The notes beneath the pieces are model-generated. The model was not told the DNA's origin and did no database searches. It saw only the letters and a list, made by a program, of their open reading frames with translations. Both the position numbers and the translations under genes were made by a program. From CAYGTS01 sp964352905 (lineage in GTDB: Bacteria > Pseudomonadota > Gammaproteobacteria > JAHCLG01), in contig CAYGTS010000001.1 of the NCBI GenBank assembly GCA_964352905.1, forward strand, positions 1 through 64,000: a stretch of 64,000 nucleotides of DNA, written 5' to 3'. The first letter of the stretch is position 1. Each line of letters opens with the position of its first letter. Below are positions 1-8,916 of the stretch, piece by piece.

Positions 1-90
1 CGCAGTGTATGAGTTATACATGAGCATTTCGATAAAAGATTTTCGCCGTTTTTAAACCAAACGCCAGTCCTCTTGATAAGCGGGGATCAG
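1..90 (-). repeat. Dispersed repeat, inverted partner of 60961..61049
   Basis: This stretch is nearly the exact reverse complement of 60961..61049. Shared landmarks on the minus strand are AAGAGGACTGGCG, GGCGAAAATCTTTTATCG and TATAACTCATACACTGCG, with only a few mismatches. The copy is cut by the window edge, so its true left end is unknown. In the partner copy the same segment sits inside a family-A repeat as an insert. The two copies are 61 kb apart in inverted orientation. No coding potential is evident. Confidence 0.85.
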
Positions 91-110
91 CGTCTTCCCA
101 TCTACAGGGT
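80..110. repeat. Short direct repeat, partner at 429..458
   Basis: The sequence GCGGGGATCAG followed by GTCTTCCCATCTACAGGGT occurs here and again at 429..458 with a single-base difference in length. The second copy continues on its other side into CATTGCGAGC-type repeat sequence at 404..428. It links the 1..90 repeat to the family of CATTGCGAG elements found elsewhere in the window. Confidence 0.8.
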
Positions 111-186
111 AAATAGTTACATACAAATAAACATTATAATTAAGCATGCATAAAGCAGGTTTTAATTTTGTAATATAGCAAAGTAA

Positions 187-318
187 TTAAACAGCCAATA
201 GGGTAAAAAATACGGCTAATACGATTAGGCTTACGATAAACTTCGTCTTTTTGGCAGCAACTTTGTTGCAAATCTCTTTCGCATCCTCATTTATTTGCTT
301 ATAAACTGCGGTGCTCAC
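187..318 (-). CDS. Possible 43-aa C-terminally anchored membrane peptide
   Basis: A short open frame starts at GTG and would encode a charged head (MSTAVYKQINEDAKEICNKV, then AAKKTK) followed by a hydrophobic tail (FIVSLIVLAVFFTLLAV) that fills one membrane span and ends at the stop. A GAGG lies 10 bases before the GTG. The first in-frame stop upstream is close, so GTG is the only common start codon available. The layout of charged helix plus terminal hydrophobic segment is that of small tail-anchored membrane proteins, but no family is recognised. It lies between dispersed repeats and is the only plausible gene in 1..521. It may be a chance frame. Confidence 0.35.
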   Translation of the reverse strand: MSTAVYKQINEDAKEICNKVAAKKTKFIVSLIVLAVFFTLLAV

Positions 319-403
319 TCGATTTGCGCCTCGCTGCTGCTCAAAAATACTGGTTTATCGTAAGTCCTAACAATTTTGAAAATATACTAAGTAGTAGCTT
401 CCA

Positions 404-458
404 TCATTGCGAGCACGAAATGCGAAAGCGGGGATCAGGGTCTTCCCATCTACAGGGT
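404..458. repeat. CATTGCGAG-type dispersed repeat fragment
   Basis: CATCATTGCGAGCACGAAATGCG runs into the GGGGATCAG/TCTTCCCATCTACAGGGT direct repeat described at 80..110. The CATTGCGAGC segment matches the arms of the elements at 14141..14354 and 49890..50337. It is best read as a partial REP-like element. The remaining sequence to 521 shows no gene. Confidence 0.6.
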
Positions 459-521
459 GAAGTTACAGTATTTTTACAGTAAGAAAACGAGATGGAAATG
501 ATCCCACGCAATAAGTATTGT

Positions 522-977
522 TTAATGCCGCCCGGAATGACCAAACCCACCTTCACCACGATCGCTTGCGGAAAACTCTGCAACCACAGCAAATTCGGCT
601 TGCACGATGGGAACGAATACTAATTGCGCAATGCGCTCACCTGGCTCAATGGTGTAATGATCGGGCGAGCGATTCCAGCAGGATACCATGAGTGGCCCTT
701 GATAATCGGAATCGATTAAACCAACTAAATTGCCTAAGACAATGCCTTTTTTATGGCCTAAACCCGAACGCGGTAAAATCACTGCGGCCAAATGCGGATC
801 GGCAATGTGGATGGCAAGCCCGGTGGGAATTAATTCGCTGCTGCCCGCAGCTAATTGTAATGGCGTATCAATGCAGGCACGTAAATCTAAACCCGCTGAA
901 CCCGTGGTGGCATAGCTGGGTAAAGGATACGCTGTGCCAATACGTTGATCTAAAATTTTTACTTGGATTTTTTGCAT
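522..977 (-). CDS. dut: dUTP diphosphatase (dUTPase)
   Basis: Hydrolyses dUTP to dUMP and pyrophosphate in the cytoplasm, keeping uracil out of DNA and supplying dUMP for thymidylate synthesis. The 151-residue length is that of the trimeric bacterial enzyme. All five family motifs are visible in order: GSAGLDLRA (26-34), [10 protein letters not shown] (69-78), [15 protein letters not shown] (82-96), [11 protein letters not shown] (111-121) and [10 protein letters not shown] (140-149), which carries the phenylalanine that stacks on uracil. The ATG lies one base after the coaBC stop, with an AGGAT inside the end of coaBC as ribosome site. The coaBC-dut pair is a conserved gammaproteobacterial operon, so the two are surely cotranscribed. 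Confidence 0.98.
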   Translation of the reverse strand: MQKIQVKILDQRIGTAYPLPSYATTGSAGLDLRACIDTPLQLAAGSSELIPTGLAIHIADPHLAAVILPRSGLGHKKGIVLGNLVGLIDSDYQGPLMVSCWNRSPDHYTIEPGERIAQLVFVPIVQAEFAVVAEFSASDRGEGGFGHSGRH

Positions 978-978
978 G

Positions 979-2181
979 TTACGATCCTATCTTTAATGTG
1001 TTAGTAATAAATTCCATTAACAAGCGTGCTAGTTTAGTTTTGGGCATGCGCGGGAAAGATTGTTGTTGCTGCCCCCATAATACGGTGACAGCATTATCAT
1101 CGCTATTAAAGCCAATACTAAGATCGCTAATATCATTGGCAATAATCAAGTCCGCTTTTTTCTTGATTAATTTTGCCTGCGCTTTTGCGATTAAATCTTC
1201 TGATTGCGCAGCAAAACCAATGCAAAATGGTTTATTCGGTAATTGCGTAACACTGCTTAGAATATCAGGATTGGGTTTTAATTTTAAAATCAACTCTTGC
1301 TCACCGCTAGCAATTTTTGCCGCAGCAACATTTTCGCAATAATAATCAGCAATTGCTGCACTACTAATGAAAATATCGGCTTTGCTAATGTGATCGTGCA
1401 CGGCTTGATACATTTCTTTGGCCGTGGTGACATTAATGCGGTTAATACGATCTGATGCAGTTACATGGCAAGGCCCTGCAATTAAATCAACACTCGCGCC
1501 TAATTCATACGCCGCTTCGGCCATGGCAAATCCCATTTTGCCCGAACTTTTATTGGCAATATAGCGCACCGGATCGATGGCTTCATGGGTTGGACCTGCT
1601 GTGACTAACACCTGTTTGCCAGCTAATTTTTTTTGTGAAAAAAGGGTGACTATTTCATCAAAAATTTGGGTAGGCTCGATCATGCGACCAGGCCCCACAT
1701 CACCACACGCTTGTTGGCCAAAATCAGGACCAACCATTTTAAATTGGCGTGCTTTTAAGGTTTGTAAATTAGCTTGGGTCGCTGGCGCTTGCCACATTTT
1801 TTCATTCATTGCGGGTGCTATAATGACAGGCGCAAGGCTTGCTAAACACACGGTGCTGAGTAAATCATCGGCGCGCCCGCTGGCGAGTCTGCTTAACGTA
1901 TCCGCAGTTGCGGGTGCGATGATAATAGCATCGGCAAAGCGTGCTAATTCAATGTGGCCCATTGCTGCTTCTGCGGCTACATCGAATAAACTATCGCGTA
2001 CGGGATAGGAAGATAATGCTTGCATAGTCATTGGCGTAATAAATTCTTTGGCGCTTTCCGTCATCACCACTTGCACTTTAGCTCCTGCTTTGGTGAGTAA
2101 ACGCAATAATTCTGCACTTTTATAAGCTGCAATGCCGCCGCTAACACCAAGAATAATCTGTTTATTCCACAATTGTTTCAT
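979..2181 (-). CDS. coaBC: Bifunctional phosphopantothenoylcysteine decarboxylase / phosphopantothenate-cysteine ligase
   Basis: Carries out two consecutive steps of coenzyme A synthesis: CTP-dependent joining of cysteine to 4'-phosphopantothenate and FMN-dependent decarboxylation of the product. The N-terminal CoaC flavoprotein domain (about 1-185) shows SGGIAAYK, the catalytic His76 in [18 protein letters not shown] (123-130) and Cys159 in [10 protein letters not shown]. The C-terminal CoaB domain begins with [10 protein letters not shown] and has Asn210 in NKSSGKMG and Lys289, the same numbering as the catalytic residues of the E. coli enzyme as I recall it. The length of 400 is normal. 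It is the first gene of the pair with dut and is divergent from radC, 62 bases away. Confidence 0.98.
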   Translation of the reverse strand: MKQLWNKQIILGVSGGIAAYKSAELLRLLTKAGAKVQVVMTESAKEFITPMTMQALSSYPVRDSLFDVAAEAAMGHIELARFADAIIIAPATADTLSRLASGRADDLLSTVCLASLAPVIIAPAMNEKMWQAPATQANLQTLKARQFKMVGPDFGQQACGDVGPGRMIEPTQIFDEIVTLFSQKKLAGKQVLVTAGPTHEAIDPVRYIANKSSGKMGFAMAEAAYELGASVDLIAGPCHVTASDRINRINVTTAKEMYQAVHDHISKADIFISSAAIADYYCENVAAAKIASGEQELILKLKPNPDILSSVTQLPNKPFCIGFAAQSEDLIAKAQAKLIKKKADLIIANDISDLSIGFNSDDNAVTVLWGQQQQSFPRMPKTKLARLLMEFITNTLKIGS

Positions 2182-2243
2182 TTAATTACCAATCTCGTTA
2201 TACTAGCCTTGCAGCTGTGGGACGCTGAATTGGAGTACATGCT

Positions 2244-2918
2244 ATGACGATTCGTCACTGGCCGCAAGCTGAACGCCCACGTGAAAAACTCATTTCTCAA
2301 GGCCCTGCCGCGTTATCTGATGCTGAATTATTAGCGATTTTGCTACGAACTGGTCACAAAGGCAAGACGGCCATTGATCTTAGTCGAGATCTTTTGGCTT
2401 ATGCTGGCGGTTTGCGCCAATTAATGCAAACTGATTTAGCCGCGTTAGCTAATTGCAAAGGCTTAGGCCAAGCTAAAGCCACTGTTATTGGTGCTGTGGC
2501 TGAAATCACACGCCGCTTGGCGAAACAAATGTTGCCACCTAAATTGATGCTATCTTCAAGCGATGCCACGAAGCAATTTTTACAGTTGCAACTGCGTGAT
2601 CATGATAAAGAAATTTTTGCGTGTTTATTTTTAGATACACGCAACCAATTAATCGCCTTTGAAAAATTATTTATTGGTACGTTAGAGCGCGCCGATGTAT
2701 ACCCACGCGAAATTGTAAAACAAGCGTTCAAGCACAATGCCAAGAAAATTATTTTTGCGCATAACCACCCTTCCGGTGATGCAACACCGAGTTCTGCCGA
2801 TATTGTTTTAACAAAAAAATTGAAACATACTTTAAGAGCATTAGAAATCTTAGTGATCGACCATATTATTGTTGGCCATGATCAATGTATTTCATTGCTG
2901 GAGTGCGGTATGTTATAA
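2244..2918 (+). CDS. radC: RadC family protein (UPF0758, JAMM/MPN fold)
   Basis: A helix-hairpin-helix region (SDAELLAILLRTG at 25-37, CKGLGQAKA at 71-79) is followed by a JAMM metalloprotease-like domain. Its zinc-binding signature is visible as HNHPSGDATPSSAD (His173, His175, Asp186). The 224-residue length fits the family. RadC was first linked to DNA repair, but its cellular role is unsettled, so only the family name is safe. A GGAG lies 8 bases before the chosen ATG. Divergence from coaBC-dut is a common gammaproteobacterial arrangement. It ends tail to tail with the YdgA-family gene, three bases apart, with no terminator between them. Confidence 0.95.
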   Translation: MTIRHWPQAERPREKLISQGPAALSDAELLAILLRTGHKGKTAIDLSRDLLAYAGGLRQLMQTDLAALANCKGLGQAKATVIGAVAEITRRLAKQMLPPKLMLSSSDATKQFLQLQLRDHDKEIFACLFLDTRNQLIAFEKLFIGTLERADVYPREIVKQAFKHNAKKIIFAHNHPSGDATPSSADIVLTKKLKHTLRALEILVIDHIIVGHDQCISLLECGML

Positions 2919-2921
2919 CTC

Positions 2922-4427
2922 TTAAGGTAACGGTAGCGCAGCACCATTGATTGCTTTGCCATTAATGGTGATCTTACCTTGCTTGTAACTCGCATCAAGT
3001 TTGTATTGATCGCCATCTTTGACTAACCAACCTTGCGCAACTAAATTGGCTAATTTAGCTTGTGCTTGTTGGCTTGCTTGTTGCTGGGGATCTTGTGCCG
3101 CCGTGTTGGTTTGATCACCATTGCTATCACCAGTACTCGGCGAGCTAGGCGCCGCACTGCTTTGCGATGACTGGAGTTTTAAGTTAGCTAAAGCTTGTGT
3201 TGTTAGCATGGATTGCACAAGATTACCGGGCAATTGTAAGCTCACGTTGGCTGTAACAGATTTTTGCAATTGTTGTATTGCAGCTATCATATTTTTGGGC
3301 GGCTCTTTCATTTCAGGGAAGGTGATGTTGCCTTGCAGGCTCACCAAACCACTGGGTGTATTTAGCTTTAGATTATTCACACTGAAAGCTGCACCTTGCG
3401 CAATAATCTTAAAAGCACTTGGTATTAGCATCATCATTTCAGCATTTTTTTGCTGCAGCGATAAATCTTGATCATCGTTAATTTTATTCATGGCTTGTAG
3501 CAGCTGACTATACGCTTTCGCATCAAGCTTTTTAATATTAAAATCTAATTGCCCTGGGCCATAAGTTTGATTATTCACAATAACTTTAGCAACTGCAGCC
3601 TTAAAATTACCACTAAGTAAATTTGAAGAAATAGATTGCTCATTATTAACTTGCAAATTTTGGATGACCACATCATGATTATCAGCATGAATAGTAAAAT
3701 TAGGCAAATCAAAGGATGATGTGCCTGTCATGATATTTAATTTCTTATCCAGTTTGCCATCAAAGTTAGCAACCAAATTACCTGAACTTAAGTTAAAATC
3801 AGGGCCAGTGACTTGCAGCGGTAACACACTTAACGTACCTTGCAACTTGGTAAAACCAACCGTATACACCCCTTTGTGTTGCATACCTTGCCAATCAACA
3901 CTGTAATTATCTTTTTTAAATTTAATCGGGAAAATTTCAGAAAAACCATCAAATTTACCCGTTAATGTAATTAAGGTACTAGAATGAACAACCGGCAAAT
4001 CACCTAAATATTTTTTAACCACATCGGCAGTATTTTCGTCAAAAATGAGGCGGGTATAAACATAAGCGCGCCCAAGATCCCAGTGTACTTTGTTGTTGAA
4101 ATCACGTGAGATTAAAATTGGGCCATGTTGAACATGATCCCTAATGACCCAACGGGGTGTGGTCATGTTTCCTTGCGCATCTGTTTCATAAGCCAGTTTT
4201 TTGAATTGAGCTTGTTGATTTGCATTTTTAAATTTAATTTCTAAATCAGCCTCAGATGAAAACCACCCCATACGATAATTTTTAACCGCTACGGTGAAAG
4301 GCAAACCGGCTGGCAAATCTTTATAAAATTTTTCTAGACTTGATTTTGCTAATAATCCCATTCCATAAGGTAAGACCCCTAAGACGAGAATCAGTAAAAC
4401 GATAACTGTTGCGATTACCTTACGCAT
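2922..4427 (-). CDS. YdgA family (DUF945) periplasmic membrane-anchored protein
   Basis: A single N-terminal hydrophobic segment (VIATVIVLLILVLGVLPYGM) is followed by about 475 polar residues of repetitive beta-type sequence, so the bulk should lie in the periplasm. The pattern agrees with E. coli YdgA: the FSSEADLEIKF segment after the anchor, a conserved VQHGPIL, and a closing region YKLDASYKQGKITINGKAI. The molecular function is not established for the family. A Gln/Ser/Pro-rich linker lies near residues 425-455. I start at ATG 4427 (501 aa) because GGAGG sits 8 bases upstream; a TTG five codons earlier overlaps that ribosome site. Confidence 0.85.
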   Translation of the reverse strand: MRKVIATVIVLLILVLGVLPYGMGLLAKSSLEKFYKDLPAGLPFTVAVKNYRMGWFSSEADLEIKFKNANQQAQFKKLAYETDAQGNMTTPRWVIRDHVQHGPILISRDFNNKVHWDLGRAYVYTRLIFDENTADVVKKYLGDLPVVHSSTLITLTGKFDGFSEIFPIKFKKDNYSVDWQGMQHKGVYTVGFTKLQGTLSVLPLQVTGPDFNLSSGNLVANFDGKLDKKLNIMTGTSSFDLPNFTIHADNHDVVIQNLQVNNEQSISSNLLSGNFKAAVAKVIVNNQTYGPGQLDFNIKKLDAKAYSQLLQAMNKINDDQDLSLQQKNAEMMMLIPSAFKIIAQGAAFSVNNLKLNTPSGLVSLQGNITFPEMKEPPKNMIAAIQQLQKSVTANVSLQLPGNLVQSMLTTQALANLKLQSSQSSAAPSSPSTGDSNGDQTNTAAQDPQQQASQQAQAKLANLVAQGWLVKDGDQYKLDASYKQGKITINGKAINGAALPLP

Positions 4428-4666
4428 ATCACATGCCTCCAAAGTCGGTACTTAAAAATTGATTACGATACCGTAAACTATAATCGACAACTGAAGAGAA
4501 ATAAATGATAAATTCATTTTTTTCTGTAGCTGAGTGATATTCTGATGCTGTATATTTGCAATCGTTATTGCTGTGCGCATATTGCATGCTGAAAAGTGCC
4601 TTGAATAATAGCTATCAAATCTTGTATTGTTTGCTATTCGTAACTAAAAATTCTTAGGCTAAATAG

Positions 4667-6445
4667 ATGGCGAGCGGGCAACTTTTTGTTTTCATCATTC
4701 TTTTTTGTACCTTAATTTTATTTATTTGGGGGCGCTGGCGTTACGATGTGGTAGCATTCTTAGCTTTGATCGCCACAGTTTTAACCGGTGTTATTCCCTA
4801 TAGTGCCGCTTTTGTAGGTTTTAGTAATCCTGCCGTTGTCACGGTTGCCGAAGTGATGATTATTTCCAGCACACTAGCCAACTCAGGTGTGATTGTAAAA
4901 TTAGTAAAGTACCTTACCCGATTCACTAAAAACACGTTTTTGCATATTAGTTCTCTTTGTATTATTGCTGCTGTCTTATCGGCTTTTATGAATAACGTTG
5001 GCGCATTGGCATTGTTAATGCCGATTGCCATGCAAACTGCAAAATCCCACCAGCGTTCACCCGCATTATTACTCATGCCACTCGCGTTTTCTTCCATTTT
5101 AGGCGGATTGATCACCTTAATTGGTACACCACCCAATATTTTAATTTCTGCATTTCGCATGCAATATCTAGGGAAACCATATTCTATGTTTGATTTCGCG
5201 CCGGTTGGTTTAGCAGCCTGTATCGCCGGTGTAATCTTTATTGTTTTGATTGGCTGGCGTTTATTGCCCAGAGCGCGCATGACAATAAAAACCACCGAAG
5301 ATACGTTTAATTTTAGCGATTACATCACGGAAGTCCGAATTACAAAAGATTCTATTTTTACCAATGACACCCTTGAAAAATTTGAAAAATATTCTGAAGG
5401 TAATATCGTGGTACTCGGCATCATTCGCGAAGGCCGAAAGCGCCTACGCTTAAAACTCGATGAAATATTGCAAGAAAATGATATTTTAATTATTGAAACC
5501 TCTTCAATCGATCTAGAAAAACTATTGCAATCTACCAAACTCGAAATTGTGGGTAGTGAAAAAATTTCTACTGAAATGCTCAGCTCTGAACACGTTGAAG
5601 TTGCTGAAGTGGTGGTACCGCCAAATTCTTCATTAATCGGCCGTTCCGTGCAACGTTTACGTTTGCGCAGTTATTATGGCATAAACTTGCTTGCGCTTGC
5701 GCGTGAAGGATTACCGGTTAATCGACGCTTAAGTAATGTAGGTTTAAAAGCCGGCGATGTTTTATTATTACAAGGCCGCAGTGATAACTTAACAGAAAAT
5801 ATTAATGAATTAGGTTTTTTGCCACTGGCTGAACGCGGTTTGAAAATTGGCTTACCACGCACCGCTTATTTACCGTTAATTATTTTTATCCTAGCACTGA
5901 TTGTTGCCGCAAGAGGCATGCTGCCCGTTACAATTGCCTTTGGTGTGGCTATTTTAGCAATGATTTTGCTGAATATTTTACCGGTACGCCGCATTTTTGA
6001 AAGTATCGATTTTTCCGTGCTTGTATTATTGGGTGCTATGATTCCGGTTGGCAATGCCCTGCAAAGCAGCGGTGGTACCCAAACCATTGCTAATTTATTA
6101 TTGGCCATCTCCGATCATATGCCAGGTTGGTTCATTCTTGGCTTGGTATTAATTATCACCATGACCTTATCCGATATCATGAACAATGCCGCAACCGCCG
6201 TGGTCATGGCCCCAATTGCCGCAACTATTGCGCAAAGTTTACATTACAATGTTGATCCTTTTTTAATGGCGGTTGCCGTTGGTTCTTCGTGTGCCTTTTT
6301 AACACCGATTGGCCACCAAAATAATACCTTAGTCATGGGGCCAGGTGGCTATCGTTTTGGCGATTATTGGCGCATGGGTTTGCCACTTGAAATATTAATC
6401 ATTTTTGTTTCATTACCCATGATTGAGTGGGTGTGGCCGTTGTAA
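4667..6445 (+). CDS. SLC13/DASS-type anion permease with two TrkA-C (RCK_C) domains
   Basis: A 592-residue inner-membrane carrier. The first half has about five to six hydrophobic spans ending near residue 205 and includes LIGTPPNILIS, typical of the citrate/DASS and ArsB-like superfamily. Residues about 215-385 are soluble and carry two TrkA-C-like modules (one near EKYSEGNIVVLGIIREGRK, the next near VVVPPNSSLIGRSVQRLRLR). Spans resume after that, with the matching C-terminal motif LTPIGHQNNTLVMGPGGYRF. The substrate cannot be told from sequence; dicarboxylates, sulfate and other anions occur in the group. It stands alone behind a 224-base intergenic region in which I see no convincing promoter. 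Confidence 0.88.
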   Translation: MASGQLFVFIILFCTLILFIWGRWRYDVVAFLALIATVLTGVIPYSAAFVGFSNPAVVTVAEVMIISSTLANSGVIVKLVKYLTRFTKNTFLHISSLCIIAAVLSAFMNNVGALALLMPIAMQTAKSHQRSPALLLMPLAFSSILGGLITLIGTPPNILISAFRMQYLGKPYSMFDFAPVGLAACIAGVIFIVLIGWRLLPRARMTIKTTEDTFNFSDYITEVRITKDSIFTNDTLEKFEKYSEGNIVVLGIIREGRKRLRLKLDEILQENDILIIETSSIDLEKLLQSTKLEIVGSEKISTEMLSSEHVEVAEVVVPPNSSLIGRSVQRLRLRSYYGINLLALAREGLPVNRRLSNVGLKAGDVLLLQGRSDNLTENINELGFLPLAERGLKIGLPRTAYLPLIIFILALIVAARGMLPVTIAFGVAILAMILLNILPVRRIFESIDFSVLVLLGAMIPVGNALQSSGGTQTIANLLLAISDHMPGWFILGLVLIITMTLSDIMNNAATAVVMAPIAATIAQSLHYNVDPFLMAVAVGSSCAFLTPIGHQNNTLVMGPGGYRFGDYWRMGLPLEILIIFVSLPMIEWVWPL

Positions 6446-6454
6446 ATTCATCCA

Positions 6455-6483
6455 TTGATTTTTGAATAATGCTTGCCTATAAT
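6455..6483 (+). promoter_or_regulatory. Near-consensus sigma-70 promoter for 6528..8731
   Basis: TTGATT (6455-6460), a 17-base spacer and a perfect TATAAT (6478-6483) precede the ATG at 6528. A GGA follows six to seven bases before that start. This is among the best vegetative promoters in the window and suggests the two unrecognised genes downstream are well expressed. Confidence 0.7.
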
Positions 6484-6527
6484 TTGCGCTGGTTACGATA
6501 ATTATAATTGATCTTATTGGAAAAATA

Positions 6528-7703
6528 ATGACAGATAAAGAATTTAGCAATTTGCTAACTGTTTTAATTAACAATCATACTAAACAAGAAAAAAAGCCAG
6601 CTCCTGGTAAAAATGTAACGCTTGGCGATACCCCTGAAAACCTTACGCAAGCCCAATATACTGCCTGGCTCAATTCACTTGGCTTAAAAGTTGAAAATTC
6701 AGAAAAAATAACTGCACTCGAACAAGAGGATCCTGATAAATTATTTTTAGCCTTTAAAAATTATTTAATTAACATCCCTAAAAAACGTCGCCGAGTGGCG
6801 CTAATTTTAGAATTGAAAAAATTACCCCATTGGAAGACACTAAAAACTCAGTTAGATAATGCAGAAGCTGCCGGAGCTGAAACACTACCAGCAGTGATTA
6901 CCAGTCAGTATGATGAAAATCATCCACTTCGCCCTTTGCTTGGTGAATTTTTTGCTCTTTACTTAGAGATAACCCCACCTGAAATACGCGAATTCCGCAG
7001 TTTACGCGCTGAAATTTCAAAAAAACCGACGCAACTAAGAAGAAATGAAATATCCGAATCTATTAACGCGTCTACTATGTCTGATGAACACAAAGCAGAG
7101 TTACGCAAAAAATTGGCAAGCACACCTTTGCCCGATGGGAAAAACCGCTCAAGTCAAACCAGATTAAAAGATGCTGCAAGAGAAAGACAAAAAAGGAAGG
7201 ATGCAACTGAGGTGCGGGGAAAAGCTAAAGCAGGTAAAGAATTAACAGAAGAAGAACAACAAATATTAGAACAGGATCAAAAAAGAAAGCATGATCTTAA
7301 CGCCTATAAAAAAAGGAATAGAACTGCAGCTGCCACAACGCTAAATTTACTGAAAAATGGAAAGGTAGATGCTCAAAAGTTACCTCAAGATAAACTTAAT
7401 CATGTTGTACAATTATTAGAAATAAGAGCTGCTGACAGAGTTGGGCACCAAAAAGCTTACAGACGAAAGCAAGTGCACAAGCAAAAACAACAGCACCAAC
7501 AACCAGCAAATTGTTCAGGCTCAGACGATAGTGATGCTGAGGTGGCGATAGAATCAGAACAAAAACGAAGAGCAGATAATAAACACAGTCCTGCAACAGC
7601 AGCTAGTACCGTTGGGTTTCATCGTAGAAGAAGAAGCAGTAGTGGCGATAGCGATGCTGGGAATTATAAGGTTCTAGGGAAACCACCTCGCAAGAGGGCC
7701 TAA
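6528..7703 (+). CDS. Hypothetical Lys/Arg-rich protein with NLS-like motifs
   Basis: I do not recognise a family. The 391 residues are highly charged. PKKRRRV at 84-90 closely resembles the classical SV40-type monopartite nuclear localisation signal (PKKKRKV). A long helical, Lys/Glu/Arg-rich region spans about 150-300. The C-terminal 60 residues are low-complexity, with an acidic SDDSDAE patch, RRRR at 366-369 and a final KPPRKRA. There is no signal peptide or membrane segment. A near-consensus promoter precedes it and the coiled-coil gene follows 38 bases later, probably on the same transcript. A secreted effector aimed at host nuclei is a reasonable inference; a nucleic-acid-binding bacterial protein is the alternative. 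Confidence 0.75.
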   Translation: MTDKEFSNLLTVLINNHTKQEKKPAPGKNVTLGDTPENLTQAQYTAWLNSLGLKVENSEKITALEQEDPDKLFLAFKNYLINIPKKRRRVALILELKKLPHWKTLKTQLDNAEAAGAETLPAVITSQYDENHPLRPLLGEFFALYLEITPPEIREFRSLRAEISKKPTQLRRNEISESINASTMSDEHKAELRKKLASTPLPDGKNRSSQTRLKDAARERQKRKDATEVRGKAKAGKELTEEEQQILEQDQKRKHDLNAYKKRNRTAAATTLNLLKNGKVDAQKLPQDKLNHVVQLLEIRAADRVGHQKAYRRKQVHKQKQQHQQPANCSGSDDSDAEVAIESEQKRRADNKHSPATAASTVGFHRRRRSSSGDSDAGNYKVLGKPPRKRA

Positions 7704-7741
7704 TCACTATCGACATTACAACATAATAGGAAACGATACTC

Positions 7742-8731
7742 ATGCCACCAAAAACAAAAAAAACAAAAACTGAACAACATGAGCAAAGTGAAGCAGATCA
7801 AAAGAAAGAATTAGCGGCAAAAAATTTATATTTTTTAGCTAATCAATTACAAAAGAGACAAGCTGCACAAATCAGAAAATTGCAAGAAACAAACGCCGCA
7901 CTGCAAGCACAAGTTAACGCAAGTGAGGCAGAAAAAAAAGCGTTGCGGGAAAGACTCGATAGCCAATCCGGCGAGCTGCAAGACCAAGCTAGCAAAATTC
8001 AACCATTGCAAGCTGCATTAGCCACCACCAAAGCTTCACAGGCGCAGCAACTTGAGCAACTGCAGGCAAACACTACCACTATTAGTCAGCTTGAACAAAA
8101 GTTAAAACAACTTCAGGCTGAAAAAGACAAAAGCGATAAAGAAAAAGCCAGTTTGGAAACAAGGATTGAACGCTTAAACGCTCAGCAACTGCAAAAAATT
8201 AAGCAAACTGCTCAGTTAAAAACTAAATTAAAAGAAGCAACAACACAAAACTCTCAACAACAAAAAGACCAGAAAGCTCTTAAACAGCAGCTAAGCGCTC
8301 TTGAAGCAGAGCTAGAGCAAAGCACTGTAGAACTCACTCGTTTACAACAACAAATTTCTGAACAAACTTCCCTTAATGCCTCCCTAACTGAAACGAGCCA
8401 AACGCTTAGACAGAAGATGCAAACAGCAGGCCAGCTACAATTTAATAGAACAAAAGCATTAGAAGATCAAGTTGAAAAAGCCAAACTAGCGTTAACTACT
8501 CAATCAGCTGCAGCCCAAAAGGCTCAACACGAAAAAGATCAAAAAATTGCCGAACTTCAGCAACAACTGAAAACATTAATCGATCGGCGTGGTAGCCTTG
8601 AACGAAATTTAACGCAGAAACAGCAAAAAATTGATGAGCTAGAACAACAGCTAGCAGACCACTCTACTGTAGATTCAAATGTTGATGTGCCTATGTTTGG
8701 AAGCCCTAACCGGCTGTTTTCTCCTCGCTAG
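7742..8731 (+). CDS. Hypothetical coiled-coil protein
   Basis: A 329-residue protein that is almost entirely predicted coiled coil (about 45-310), rich in Gln, Lys, Ala, Leu and Glu with heptad-like spacing (for example LEQLQANTTTISQLEQKLKQ). The N-terminus MPPKTKKTKTEQ is lysine-rich; the last 20 residues are non-helical and end NRLFSPR. There are no signal peptide, membrane span or enzyme motifs. AGGAAAC lies about 10 bases before the ATG. It probably shares a transcript with the basic protein just upstream. Long Gln/Glu coiled coils are common among effectors of intracellular Legionellales but are also easily convergent, so no function is assigned. Confidence 0.75.
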   Translation: MPPKTKKTKTEQHEQSEADQKKELAAKNLYFLANQLQKRQAAQIRKLQETNAALQAQVNASEAEKKALRERLDSQSGELQDQASKIQPLQAALATTKASQAQQLEQLQANTTTISQLEQKLKQLQAEKDKSDKEKASLETRIERLNAQQLQKIKQTAQLKTKLKEATTQNSQQQKDQKALKQQLSALEAELEQSTVELTRLQQQISEQTSLNASLTETSQTLRQKMQTAGQLQFNRTKALEDQVEKAKLALTTQSAAAQKAQHEKDQKIAELQQQLKTLIDRRGSLERNLTQKQQKIDELEQQLADHSTVDSNVDVPMFGSPNRLFSPR

Positions 8732-8760
8732 TAGCTCTAGATCAAAGATCCTTTCCCTGG

Positions 8761-8803
8761 GTTGCGACGCATGTGTTCGCTCTTTGCGAACACATGCTCG
8801 CAA
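8761..8803. repeat. Long near-perfect hairpin, REP-like
   Basis: GTTGCGA, CG, CATGTGTTCGC, loop TCTTT, GCGAACACATG, C, TCGCAAC pairs over about 18 bases with one small bulge. The GTTGCGA...TCGCAAC ends relate it to the CATTGCGAG elements, and CCTTTCCCTGG just before it is also shared with them. Lying 30 bases after the coiled-coil gene, it could act as a transcription stop, although there is no T-run. Confidence 0.7.
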
Positions 8804-8838
8804 CGACGGATAATCAGTCAGACACAATTGAAATGGAC

Positions 8839-8909
8839 GTAACTACTCACTCCGTAGCAGGGAACGTTCAGATTTGATAATTATAAAGCTAAAAGGGGTG
8901 AGCAGATAC
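8839..8909 (+). repeat. Dispersed repeat family A, copy 1
   Basis: Begins GTAACTACTCACTCCGTAGC and ends AAAAGGGGTGAGCAGATAC, bracketing GGAACGTTCAGATTTG. Other copies are at 49338..49405 (plus), 54951..55028 (minus) and 60926..61129 (plus, with an insert). It lies between a gene end and the start of the tail of the AAA ATPase gene. Confidence 0.85.
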
Positions 8910-8916
8910 AAATGGA

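Noticed and set aside
692..1342. 216-codon plus-strand open frame across dut and coaBC
   Set aside because: It is antisense to two genes with complete catalytic motifs, and its translation has no recognisable domain.
4428..4442. TTG start giving a longer YdgA-family protein
   Set aside because: The GGAGG ribosome site overlaps this TTG and is correctly spaced for the ATG at 4427.
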